Below, in pieces: positions 36,012 to 47,181 of a stretch of 64,000 nucleotides of DNA. This stretch comes from Sophora flavescens. Lineage: Eukaryota > Streptophyta > Magnoliopsida > Fabales > Fabaceae. The stretch spans positions 248,001 to 312,000 of the forward strand of contig JAUPTC010000017.1 of assembly GCA_030762895.1 (NCBI GenBank), in the 5' to 3' direction. The notes beneath the pieces are model-generated. The model had not been told where the DNA came from. It searched no databases and saw nothing but the letters and a program-made list of their open reading frames with translations. Each line of letters opens with the position of its first letter. Position 1 is the stretch's first letter. The translations under genes and the position numbers were made by a program.

Positions 36012-36130
36012 ACACTCATTTTAACATACTCTTAATTATTGGGTATTTTCATGTGAAACCATATGTTTTAGTTTTAATGGGTCTCACATGAATTCCACCC
36101 AATAATAGAGAGTATGTTGAAGAGGAGTGT
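36012..36130. mobile_element. Small fold-back element / MITE
   Basis: About 119 bp that can fold on itself: left arm ACACTCATTTTAACATACTC then TTAATTATTGGGT; right arm, read inward, ACACTCCTCTTCAACATACT then CTCTATTATTGGGT and CATGTGAGACCC. Family unknown. Confidence 0.6.
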
Positions 36131-36660
36131 AATAAAAAATTTAGAATTTTTCATATTTCAAATTCAATTCAAATTTAAAAAATCAAAATAAAATAAATAA
36201 TAGAAAATTTTAAATTAATTCCTTCAACCCGGATTGATATTAACTCGATATCAATTTATATAATTAACAAGGCCAAACTTGATTTTTTGGCATCAAAATT
36301 GTTATTTAATTATTTTAAATATTTGAAATATCCTATTTTATTTTTTTACCAACTTAAAAATTTTTGGAGTATTACATGATTAAATTTGAAAAAAAAATAG
36401 AATTAATGAGGAAAAAAATTATTTTAGAGAAGTTAGAAGTTTGAGGGTTATTTAAAAAGATGTTACATTATTTTGAGCCAATAATATTCTTCTAATTTTA
36501 CACACACAAAACTAATTATCAAACAAATATTATTAAATCAAAAAAATTAATTTCATACATTTTTTTTTTGTAATTTACTGTGTAAAATCAGTTGGGGAGT
36601 CTCACATCACATGTTATCCCTTAGGCCTTCATATGTTAAACATGATGCATACCAAGAAAG
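36131..36660. other. AT-rich intergenic sequence
   Basis: Nothing recognised: long A/T runs, no ORF above 60 codons and no clear repeat ends. Confidence 0.6.
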
Positions 36661-36695
36661 CAGTGTTATTAAAACCGGACCGGTCATCGACTCGG
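36661..36695. repeat. Left edge of a CCGG/GGTTCAA-type repeat split by the LTR element
   Basis: AGTGTTATTAAAACCGGACC resembles the terminus of the 324-bp repeat at 51676-51999. The sequence resumes at 42608 after the LTR element and one TCAGG copy. Confidence 0.5.
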
Positions 36696-36700
36696 TCAGG

Positions 36701-38042
36701 TGATAACTCTTTGAATAAACATTTATTTACCCTTTCTTAGCTTGAGTTTTTGTAATCTTTAAGTATTTTGTATGGATGTTTTAGGTGTTTTAAGTTAGTT
36801 TAGTGTAATATGTGTCTTTTTATAAATTTCATTTAATTTTGTGTTTTTGAGTGTCTAGGAATATGTTCAATGTGTTTCTTGAGTGTTGTTATGTTTTTGT
36901 TGAGGTTTAGATAAGCTGTTGGAACTGGGCATGCTGCAGCATTTGGGAATGAACTGCTGACAAGCTGCTGGAAAATGATTTGGTCATGCTGCAGCATATG
37001 GACGTGCAGAAAATAAAAAAGCTGAGCACATTTTCTCTCTCCTGACAGCTGTCATAAAAGCAGAGGACGTCCTTACTGATCTCTTTAGGGTTTTGTGGTG
37101 GTACATTTGAGGAAATGGGTCCAAGCACTTATTTTAATATCATTTTTAATGGCCCAAAAGGAGAAAAGACAAATAGGCCTTTGTCAAACCCTAAAAAGGG
37201 GGTATTCACTCACTTTTGAAGAGGGAGTTGTAGAGGACAGCAGCTGGAGAGTCTCTTCCTCCCCTCCTTTGCTCCATTTTCGTGCTCCCTTTGTAATGGT
37301 TTTCTTCTCTTTTTTATATTTTGCATTTGTAAGCTCAACATGAGCTAAACCTCTTAAGCTTTAGGTATGTTATTGTAATGAATGCTTAGCTCTTTTTATG
37401 CAATGATATGTTCTGCATTTTCCTTTATTATGTGTTAAATGTAGTTTAGTTAAGAGTGGCTAACTTAATTAAATATCTAGCTTGCTTGGTTTGGAAAAAT
37501 TGAGTAAAGTGGAAATTGATAAAGGATAGGGGTTAAGTCATTAATTGGAAAATGAAATGATGTTGGATAGGTTAGGAATAGCTATTCAAGTCCTTAAGCT
37601 AGCTAGAATGTCCTTGATTAAGAGGATGGTGTAATTAATCTGAATCTAGGAATAGAACAAAGTTAATGAACCTAACCCTTTAGTGTTGGAAAACACACTT
37701 TTATTTCCTGGAGTTAAATGCTGCAGCATGGTGAGACATAATTGAAGTTAAGCAGGATTTACGATGCAGCATACCTAAAGCTATTTTATCCATATTTGAC
37801 AACATTCTTTTTTTCTTATCTTGTTCTCTTGTTACTGCATTTTAATATTGTCCTTTTTAATATTTGAAAATCACACTTTCACACACTATTTGGTTACCCC
37901 TTAATCTTAACTACCAAGAACAATTAATCTAAATTTTGGTAATTGCTACAGCACTCTAATCCTCGTCGGAACGATCTCTTACTTACTCTTTATTACTTGT
38001 TACGATTGTGTATACTTGCACATTGCTCTTTTTAATGCAACA
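36701..38042 (+). repeat. 5' LTR of the gag-only element
   Basis: 1342 bp. Contains ATGCTGCAGCAT-type palindromes near 36929, 36987, 37720 and 37765. Ends with the GGAACGATCTC...TATACTTGCAC phrase shared with 1-761. Confidence 0.9.
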
Positions 38043-38048
38043 AGTTTT

Positions 38049-38066
38049 TGGCGCCATTGCCGGGGA
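38049..38066 (+). other. Primer-binding site, tRNA-Asp type
   Basis: TGGCGCCATTGCCGGGGA, six bases after the LTR, one mismatch from the exact tRNA-Asp complement at 14938. Confidence 0.88.
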
Positions 38067-38198
38067 TTAGTAATGGTGTTTAAATTCCAATTTTCAGATT
38101 AGTAGTTCTTTAGTTAGGACAACTGATTTTTGCAGTGATTGTTGTAGCAACAGGTACTTGTTCTGGTTGAAATAGCTGCAACAAAGAAACCTGACAGC

Positions 38199-39324
38199 AT
38201 GGCATTCGCCAATGATAAGAATAGTGCTATCCGAGGATATGCACTCTTTGATCCAGCAATTCTGAACACAAGGATTGTGAGAACTGAGATCACAACCCCT
38301 CACTTTGAGTTCAAGTCTGTTATGTTTCAGATGTTGCAAGCAATGGGGCAATTCAGTGGAGCTGCCAATGAAGATCCTCACTTACATGTGAAACAATTTC
38401 TGGATGTGGATAGTAATTTTAAATACCCGGGCGTTACTAATGATGCCTTCAGGTTGTGATTGTTTCCATATTCTGAGTGGGAAGGCTAAAACTTGGTTAT
38501 ATTGTTTGGAGACCAACTCAGTGGATATGTGGAATAACTTAGCTGAAAAGTTCCTCATTAGATACTTTCCCGCCACTAAAAATGCTAGGATGAGGAATGA
38601 CATAACCTCATTCAGGCAAATGGATGATGAATCATTGTTTGAGGCTTGGGAGAGGTTTAAGGAGCTGTTAAGGAGATGCTCTCATCATGGAATTCCTATC
38701 TGCATTCAAACGGAGCATTTCTATGATGGAATGTTGCTTGATGCAAGAATGATGTTAGATGTTTCAGCAGGTGGCACATTGCTGACCAAGTCTTATAATG
38801 AAGCATATGCCCTGATTGAAAGCATTGCTGCAAATAGTTAGCAATGGCCCACTGCTAGGCTATGCTCCAGCAAATCAAGTGCTACAACAAAAGTTCATGA
38901 AGGGGCTGAAATTTCTGCTCAGTTAGCCTCATTGACAAACATGGTGAAAATTTTAACCATGGCTAACCAGAGCATCTCTGTAAACCAAGCTATAATGAAT
39001 GAGCCTATGGGAAATGAGCAACAATATTTCCAAACTGATGATGTATCATGTGTGTATTGTGGAGGGGAGCACTTATTTGAAAACTGTTTTGGGAATCCTG
39101 GATCTGTGAATTATCCTGGATACTCACCCCAACAACAGAGGCTGCGGCAACCTCAACAGCAACAACCAGCTCAATCTTGCAACCAGGATTTGTCTTTGGA
39201 AGCTATACTTAAAGCCTTCATGACAGAAACAAAAGCTCAGTTTCAGAGTCAGACTGCAGCATTGAGGAATCTAGAAAATCAGATTTGGACAGTTGGCTAC
39301 AACACTGAACTCAAGATAGAATGA
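38199..39324 (+). pseudogene. Athila/Tat-type gag, broken
   Basis: ATG at 38199, in frame to TGA at 38457-38459 (TTPHFEFKSVMFQML and GAANEDPHLHVKQF match the capsid start of 15032). A frameshift near 38450 moves to the frame ending at 38841 (GKAKTWLYCLETNSVDMWNN, EKFLIRYFPATKNARMRNDI, EAWERFKELLRRCSHHGI). A further stop follows at 38839-38841. The nucleocapsid follows with CVYCGGEHLFENC (C-x2-C-x3-H-x4-C, one residue short of the usual spacing) near 39050-39090. Confidence 0.82.
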
Positions 39325-39328
39325 CACA

Positions 39329-39886
39329 ATGCCCAGCACCACAGAGACACCTATGTCTAATGAAATGGAGCACCGCAAGACAATAATCCTCATCAATGGG
39401 AATGAATTCCTTACTTCAATAGGGCAGAATGGAGACAGAAAATCTGTTCAGACTAAGAGCAATGTCCAGAATTCAAAATCGGAATTTAAAAAGACCGATC
39501 TAGTTATTGCAGAATCTTCTAAACATGCTGCAGCAAAGAAAACACATCAGAAAAATTATGCAGCAACTTCTGAAAAATTTGCAAAAAAATCTTTACCTAA
39601 TATTGTACCAAAAAAGTCTTCGCTATTTTTCTCCCAAAGATTGAAGAGGCTAATCAAGCATATGAGGAGAAAGATGAGGTGGCTATTACCAAAAAGGTCA
39701 AAGGGCAGAGAAAGAAAACACTTAGGCAAATGGCTCAATCTGCTCAAAGGAGGAGCTACTTTTGTTTGGCACAGGTGTGAAGAATTTCTGCAACCAGATG
39801 CTACAGCATGCAGTAACATCAGAACAAGGGATGTTTTCTCTTTTTACCTTTTACTGTTTTGGAAGTTTCTATTCTCTTTTATATAG
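39329..39886 (+). other. Post-gag ORF of 185 codons, unknown
   Basis: Lys-rich. The SSLFFSQRLKR stretch resembles the FPQR linker that precedes protease in Athila pol, but no protease follows. The last third is hydrophobic (FSFYLLLFWKFLFSF), probably by chance. It is most likely the ragged edge where pol was deleted. Confidence 0.35.
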
Positions 39887-41243
39887 TACCCTTCTAGTAG
39901 TAATGTAGTTTATGTTCTGTTTGGTAGTGGTTGTCTGTTTGCTGTTTCAGTATGTTTGTCTCTGTTGGACCACAAATGATTAACAAACAACCCTATTCAT
40001 GGGAATCTTTTGAACAATAAATCAAGTTGTTTGGACCACAACCTTAATTTATGAACCTTTGACACGACTGTTGAACTTTTTAACTGTTTGGATTGACTGA
40101 AATTGTTTGAGGCTTAAACGTATGCTGCAGCATTTTGAAATGACCTATGAGATTTTGAGCCTTAATAGTTTTATTTGATTGTGAGTTCCATTCATATGCC
40201 TTCTCTGTAAAGTTTGACTTAATTATTGCTTGCTTATACATATCACTTCTATACACACTTTTGTTTGAGGCATGTTTGATTTTTCTTAATCCTAGTCTTA
40301 GCCTAAATAGCCTACCCTTTGATTTTAACTTTGTGTGTGAGCCCCTTTGAGCTTAAGCCCCTTGTTTCTGTTACTAGCCACATTACAAGCCCTGTAACTA
40401 GAAAAACAATAGTTGTCCTATCCAGGTGTAGTTTAGGGATGCTTTTCTTGATAATATGCTTGTAACATAAGTTTGGGGGTAGCTTGAGGACAAGCACCAT
40501 TCTAAGTTTGGGGGTGCTATACAGCAATGTATAGCAAATTGATGTATTGTAAAAAAAACAGAGAGAGAACATGTTTAGGACAAAGGCCTCAAAATGTGAA
40601 GCTTGTTCTCTGTTTTCAAAAAAAAAAAAAAAGAAGAGAAAAGAAAGAAAATAAATAAGAAAATGAATGAAGGGATACGAAAACTAGAAAGAAAAGAGTA
40701 CCCCCTCCTTGGTACTGAGATTTATTTGGTGGTTTGTGGAAAGCATTTGGTGTTGAACACATTGTAGGGAAAACATTTCTAAACTCCACTTAGTGTTAGC
40801 CACTTCCCAAAAATGTATCCTACCCTGACCTAAGCCCCATTACAACCCAATAAAAGTCCTCTAGAAGTGTAAAGCTTTGATTTTGTTCTAGTGAGTTTAG
40901 AAGCTTGTCAAGCTTATGATAGGGTTGCATGTGAATGATGATTGAGTGAACCCGCTTACTTGTGTGAGTGAGAAAGAACACTGTTCTGAGTGCATAATGT
41001 TGTAGCATGTTGTTCTGGGCTAAAAATGATTGATGTCATGAAAATCTGCTAACTTGTTATGCATGAGTGTTGAGGATGAAAGAAGTTGGTTTTGTGGAAA
41101 AAGTGACTGATTGAAAAAAAAAATATTTGTGGTCCATCAGTCTTATGTGCATGTTTAGGTCTTTGTTGATTTTTGTGTGTCTTTTTATTTTGTGTCTTTC
41201 TTTCCATTACTTGAGGACAAGCAATGATTCAAGTTTGGGGGTG
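39887..41243 (+). other. 3' region of the gag-only element with two PPT-like blocks
   Basis: No gene. AAGTTTGGGGGTAGCTTGAG (40470-40489) and TAAGTTTGGGGGTGC (40504-40518) form one block. TTGAGGACAAGCAATGATTC (41213-41232), then AAGTTTGGGGGTG ending at 41243, is the polypurine tract touching the 3' LTR. Confidence 0.75.
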
Positions 41244-42602
41244 TGATAACTCTTTAAATGAACATTTATTTACCCTTTCTTAGCTTGAGTTGTTGTAATC
41301 TTTAATTATTTTATGTGGATGTTTTAGGTGTTTTAAGTTAGTTTAGTGTAATATGTGTCTTTTTATAAATTTCATTTAATTTTATGTTTTTCAGTGTCTA
41401 GGAATATGTTTAATGTATTTCTTGAGTGTTGTGAGGTTTTTGTTGAGGTTTAGATAAGCTGCTGGAACAGGGCATGCTGCAGCATTTGGGAGTGAACTGC
41501 TGACAAGCTGCTGAAAAATTATTTGGTCATGCTACAGCATATGGACGTGCAGAAAAGGACAAAAGCTGAGCACATTTTCTCTCTCCTGACTGCTGTCATA
41601 AAAGCTGAGGATGTCCTTGCTGATTTCTTTAGGGTTTTGTGGTGATACATTTGAGGAAATGGGCCCAAGCACTTATTTTAATATCATTTTAATGGCCCAA
41701 AAGGAGAAAAGACAAATAGGTCTTTGTAAAACCCTAAAAAGGGGATATTCACTCACTTTTAAAGAGGGAGCTGCAAAGGACAACAACTGAGGCAACGAAG
41801 ATAGCAGCTGGAGAGTCTCTTCCTCTTCTCCTTTGTTCCATTTTCGTGATCCCTTTGTAATGGTTTTATTCTATTTTTTATATTTTGCATTTGTAAGCTC
41901 AACATAAGCTAAACCTCTTGAGCTTTAGGTATGTTATTGTAATGAATTCTTAGCTCTTTTTATGCAATGATATGTTCTAAATTTTCCTTTATTATGTGTT
42001 GAATGTTGTTTAGTTAAGAGTGGCCAACTTAATTAAATATCTAGCTTGCTTGGTTTGGAACAACTGAGTAAAGTGGAAATTGATAAAGGATAAGGGTTAA
42101 GTAATTAATTGGAAAATTAAATGATGTTGGATAGGCTAGGAATAACTATTCAAGTCGCTAAGCTAGCTGGAATGAGCTTGATTAAGAGGGTGGTGTAATT
42201 AATCTGAATCTAGGAATAGAACAAAGTTAATGAACCTAACCCTTAAGTGTTGGAAAACACACTTTTATTTCATGGAGTAAAATGCTGCAGCATGGTGAGG
42301 CATAATTAAAGCTAAGCAGGATTTATGATGCAGCATACTTAAAGCTATTTTATCCATATTTGACAACATTCTCTTTTTCTTATCTTGTTCTCTTATTACT
42401 GCATTTTAATATTGCCCTTTTTAATATTTGAAAATCACACTTTCACACACTATTTGGTTACCCCTTAATCTTAACTACCAAGAACAATTAATCTGAATTT
42501 TGGTAATTGCCACAGCATTCTAATCCTCGTGGGAATGATCTCTAACTCTTTATTACTTGTAACGATTGTGTACACTTGTACATTGCTCTTTTTATCGCAA
42601 CA
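41244..42602 (+). repeat. 3' LTR of the gag-only element
   Basis: 1359 bp, colinear with 36701-38042 with scattered substitutions and small indels, including an insertion near 41785. Confidence 0.9.
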
Positions 42603-42607
42603 TCAGG

Positions 42608-42990
42608 ATGCTGGATCAATGGGTCACTGGTTCAACCAGGGAGTCACCGGTTGAATCGTATGAACCGTTATATATTAAATTTATAAATTTTGTACTAAAC
42701 TTATGTATATATGTAATATTTGCCGACTATGTAGCAACAAAGTTTGCTTGCCTAGTGGTACACCTGCTTTACATCTAGCGCCTGTACCAGTGTTCGAGTC
42801 CTATCTTCCCCATTTTGGACAATTTTCGCTGGGTAATATTCATTTCCAGATGGTGACGTCAGCAATGACTACATGGTGCTGTCAACAACCGGTCTGGTTC
42901 TACGAACCGAGTTTCTTCTTCACCCCGGTTCAATGTCGAGTTGATGACTTCAGCACCGGTTCATAGGCCTATCCGATCTGACATTACTCT
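42608..42990. repeat. Right part of the split CCGG/GGTTCAA repeat, with tRNA-like boxes
   Basis: Rich in CACCGGTT and GGTTCAACC words. It includes TTGCCTAGTGGT (about 42748) and GTTCGAGTCC (about 42793), which look like RNA polymerase III A and B boxes. No complete TIR pair found. Confidence 0.4.
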
Positions 42991-43552
42991 TACAAATGTG
43001 CACATGTAAGCAACGTCCATTAAAATCTTGTTTCTAAATGAGTTACTAATACCACTCAACATGTATATATTCCTTCGGTTAGCTTAGTTATCAAGTTCGC
43101 TTTGACTCAACTCTGTATCAATTAGGTCTTAAAATCAGTATAGTTTAGCTCTAGCATTTGGTTTCTGGAATTTTTTATTTCCAGGCAAATTACATTTTTG
43201 TGAATCACATTTTCATGAATGTTTATTTTCCACCTTCACATATGGGAATAGAGTTTTCCCGAGTTTCTAACAATCATCCACTAATTTTATTCCTAGGAAT
43301 CTTTTATGTATGGGAATAAATTTTTAAAATTTGTACCAAACATGGGAAATTTAAAAATTAAGCATTTCACTCCTCCAAATATTAAATACACCAATTTCCA
43401 ATGAAAACTTCATTTTCCTGGTTCTTTAACGAGTGCCTTAAGGCCACTCATTGACATTCTCCAAACTTTTATTCCCTTGTCAACATTCCCACAAATATTT
43501 TTGTAAATCTTATATCAAACCTTTTAGTGAAATGAAATAATAACCTACCACT
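42991..43552. other. Unassigned intergenic sequence
   Basis: No gene. The stretch 43190-43390 has the dyad phrases TATGGGAATA and ACATGGGAAATT, suggesting a decayed MITE, but no clean ends. Confidence 0.45.
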
Positions 43553-43915
43553 TTAATTTGGCTCAGAAGCCATTTTATACCCTCTCTCAATTATTCCTCC
43601 CTTGTGGCTTGGAATCATGTAAGGGGTGGAATTTGACTCGTCTAAAATGGAGAAAGTAAGATGGTGATTGTCAAAGGAGGAGGGACCGAAGCGTAATTCG
43701 AGAGCTCGAGTGAACTCCTCCCTAGTGGTCAACTGTTGGTTTGAATGCATCCATTTAAAGCAGCCAAAGGCAGGCCCTTGCATGAAGAAGGGTACTAGGG
43801 AAAGTCTTTGGGGGTGGGCTGTCTGGGTGAGTTCAAAGTATTGTTTAGCTTTGAAGATCCAATCCAGAGGGTTGGTTGTAGGGCTGACAAAAGGATCCAT
43901 TAATACATTATCCAT
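43553..43915 (-). pseudogene. Ty3/gypsy (chromovirus-like) gag fragment
   Basis: 120 codons on the minus strand. PLDWIFKAKQYFELTQTAHP, then QRLSLVPFFMQGPAFG.FKWM, TREEFTRALELRFGPSSFDNH, is the conserved capsid core of plant Ty3 gag. The expected Trp before FKWM is Cys. No nucleocapsid, pol or LTR adjoins it. After SSFDNH the normal continuation is lost. Isolated fragment. Confidence 0.7.
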
Positions 43916-44050
43916 TCAATTCATCCATGGGAAAATCCATCCAATCCATCCATTTTAAAAAATAGAAAATAAATGGATTGGATTGGATTGGATTGTTTTT
44001 TCAATGGATGGTTAATCATACATCCATCTTTTTTTGAAATCCATTCACCA
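43916..44050. repeat. Low-complexity CCATCCAAT / GGATT stretch
   Basis: ATCCATCCAATCC words on one side and GGATTGGATTGGATTGGATT (about 43975-43995) on the other make an imperfect inverted repeat with an A-rich centre. Confidence 0.6.
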
Positions 44051-44055
44051 ACATA

Positions 44056-46812
44056 AAAAAAATTATCTGAGAAAACCATCTCTGAAGCTGCTCACTATGC
44101 CCAAGAAGGGATTTTCATCACTAATAGCTGGGAAAAGTATCTTGGAGGTTTCGAGGTAGTTGCTGCCTTTCTGAAGGATAAAGTAAGAATCCTCCATCAA
44201 ATATTCAATAAGGCTGTCCTTCACAAGACTGGTTCAAAGGATAACCTCTATGCTCTACACAAATTCTGTCTTTGTCACTTTGTATAAGAGGCCAAGATCA
44301 ATCTGCCTAGCATTCTCTATGGTTGATTTAGGGAGTACATAATCAACAAGGAAAAGGCAACTGCCATTCCCTTCTGTCATCTGTTATCAAAAATTCTGAA
44401 GGCTCAAGGAATTTATGACATCCTTGCTGCCAAGTCACTAGAAGAGCAAGCTGAAATTCTAACTGAGAATGGAATGGCTGTTGTAGTTTTTGTGTAGTTT
44501 TTAGCAAGATGAACTTGACAAACATGAAACTAAGGACAGTTACTCAAGCTGCTCTGGCCAAGGAAGAAGAGATGTTTAAGATAAAAGAAGAACAAATAGA
44601 GCTCGGCAATGCTGAGACTCTAGGGCTAAGGAAAAAGACAGTTGGAAGGAAAACCACTGCTGCAAGGAAACCTGCTATCAGGAAACCAACTGCTGGAATT
44701 ACAATTAGGGAGCCATCTTCTACTGCATCACAACATGCTTCTACACAGAAGAGAACCAGGAATCTAATTTCGTCTCACAATGTAGATGAGGATGAGGCTG
44801 CTGAGGACAATGTCCCTATTGGAGCAGTATTGAAGAATAAGAAGCTGTCTGTTGCTACTGTTGTTCCGACAAGGAGAAGACAACCTCAGAGGAAGGCTAA
44901 GTGTGTTATGGCTACTGAGGTAAGCATCCCTGCTAATGACCCTGTACAATTAGCAGCTGATGCTCTTGTTCAAAGTTTTGATACTACTACTGCACCTGCA
45001 CCATCTGTTTTATCACCTTCACAATCACTTCACACTGATGTGTACATACCACATTGCCAACACCACCTGACATTAAACCACAAACCACTTCACCACAAAT
45101 AGCCTCACCTGCCCACTCACCTGTCCAAACCTCACAAAATAGACCATATTTCTAACCCACAATACCTACAAACGATCCATGGTTTAATCAACCAGATGAA
45201 GTAGGGATTAATCCTAGTGCCCCCTTTCCCAAATTGCCAAGAACCACTTTCCCTTACATAGGCACTTCAGTTCTCTATGATGGCAAAGCGGAAAGCTGGG
45301 CCAAAGTCAAGAGAAATTGGAGAATCCTCTATCACAAACATGAACCTGAACCTGAATCAACCAGATCATTCTACCCTCTCCCTGAGTATTAATATGAGCC
45401 TGAACCTACATACACCCCATGGCATGTACCCATACCATATGAACAAACTGGCCCACTTCCATCTACCTTATACAATCATATTGGACCTGCCCTCACTCAC
45501 CTTCCACTAGAGAAATTCCCACCCAGAAAGATATACCCCAATCTCATCAAATTCCCTCCCTTCAAACCTTTCATAGAAGGTGTTAATAGGCACATTATTC
45601 CTGACTGGACTCAAGATCCTTACAAAGTTAAAGCTAATTCAGCTAAGTACAAAAGGTCAAGAACTTATGGGAGACCTCAGTTCATATTGGACAGAAACAC
45701 TAAATGGAAGACCTTTGTGCATCCTAGAGAATATGGCAAAGCTACTGATGTTGTGGATCACATCATGTATGCCCATCTGAAAGCTGAGTTTGAACTGCCA
45801 TGATATATTAGAGCTGCCAACTTTGTTTCACCAACATGGTCGTTCCACTCCTCCAAGGACACTAGAATTGGAGTGAGACCTTACATGATCTGTCCAAGAC
45901 TACCTATGTTGGACTTGAACAAGGATAAGGATTTAAAAAAGTAAAGAAGTATTGCAAAAATGACAGCTGACAACTCCTTTATGCTTACAGATTCTGATGC
46001 CTCTGTTGATCAGAATCTAATAGATTTCTGGATCTCACAACCTATTGAGGATATACCTGAAGATTTTGCAGTTGATTTTTGGAGAAATCATATGATGGAT
46101 TGTACTAAGGAAGCATCTTCTGTACTAGTGATGAAAAGAGAAAAACTCATACTGTCAGAGGAAAAATTGGGTTCTCTCAGTTCAGACACTTCATTTATGC
46201 TGATGTTTTAGCTGTGCCTCTCATCAGTTATGTTTATGAAGAAGACCCTGTTCATTGGGCTCCAGACTTGCCTCCTCCTGTGCTCACTCTTGCATCTTCT
46301 CCACAAGCCTTTGAAGCATCTGCTAATTCTACTGAGCACACTGAAGAAGAGATTATTGTTGAAGGTTTGATTTCAATATAGAAGTTGTCCAGTCTAAACA
46401 ATCGAGAGAAGAAGTTGCTGAGTCTGCAAGAAAACACGAAGTTTTTGAGAAGCACTCTTCACAACCACTGGCTCTGGCAGTTGTACATCCTCATGACCAA
46501 CCTCAACAGTCTCAAGTTCTCATTACTCTACAAGGTCAGCAATATATATATGATTCAACTGAGAGCTCAAGACCTTCACTGCCACCAAATTTTGAAGAAA
46601 TTATAGGCAAGATAGTAGAAGAGAAGGTGAAAGTAGAAGTTAGGGAACAGGTCAAGGAGCAAGTTGCAGAAGCTTTGGCTCCAACAAACGTTATGATAAA
46701 TCAGATGATGAGCATTTTACAAAGTTTCCAACCGAGTCATAATCTACCTGTTCAACCTCCTCCACCTCCAGCAAATCAAAACCCTTCTCAACCACCTCCA
46801 CCCTCCTCTTAG
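44056..46812 (+). pseudogene. Decayed env-position ORF of a SIRE-like Ty1/copia element
   Basis: A long reading frame, cut at its 5' end and broken by at least six stops and two or more frameshifts. Part 1 (44056-44500): helical segment with INLPSIL and IPFCHLLSKILKAQGIYDIL, resembling the 'putative plant transposon protein' domain found in SIRE env-like ORFs. Part 2 (44509-45100): Lys/Arg-rich. Part 3 (45160-46210): Pro-rich, then acidic, unrecognised. Part 4 (to TAG at 46810): coiled-coil-like EEKVKVEVREQVKEQVAEAL and a Pro-rich tail. It lies between a lost pol and the 3' LTR, where SIRE elements keep their env-like gene. Confidence 0.55.
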
Positions 46813-47181
46813 TTTTGTTGATCTTTTTAAACTGACAATGATGCTCCACTCATATTTCCTTTTTGTCTGATGACAAAAAAGGGGGAAAAAGGATATTTGA
46901 GAGAATTAAAAATATTTATATACAAAAAGTCGGTTTTTGGAAATCTGTTTCTGGTTTATAAGTATCTGATGGCATATGCATATTGTTGTTTTGTCTTGTT
47001 GCATATCCCTGTTTAATATGCTCTGATGCTATTGATTGTTGTTTTTGATAAGATATATATGATATGTGTTGCTTATCTGTTTTAAGTTTGAATGCTTTGT
47101 CTTAGGGGGAGCTCTGTTGCTCTCTTAGACTTTGCTCACTCAAATTTAATTAATTTTTGTCATCATCAAAAAGGGGGAGAT
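46813..47181 (+). other. 3' untranslated region and PPT of the SIRE-like element
   Basis: ACAAAAAAGGGGGAAAAAGG (46873-46892), TTAGGGGGAGCT (47103) and CATCAAAAAGGGGGAGAT (47164-47181) are purine blocks. The last touches the LTR and is the typical SIRE polypurine tract. Confidence 0.75.

Larger units (their letters stand above)
36701..42602 (+). mobile_element. Gag-only Athila/Tat-related LTR element
   Basis: 5902 bp with target duplication TCAGG at 36696-36700 and 42603-42607. The 1342-bp and 1359-bp LTRs start TGATAACTC and end GCAACA. Inside are a TGGCGCC primer site, broken gag and a long 3' region with polypurine tracts. No protease, RT, RNase H or integrase motif is seen in the 3.2-kb interior, so it is a non-autonomous derivative. 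The word TGCTGCAGCA is scattered through LTRs and interior. Confidence 0.9.
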
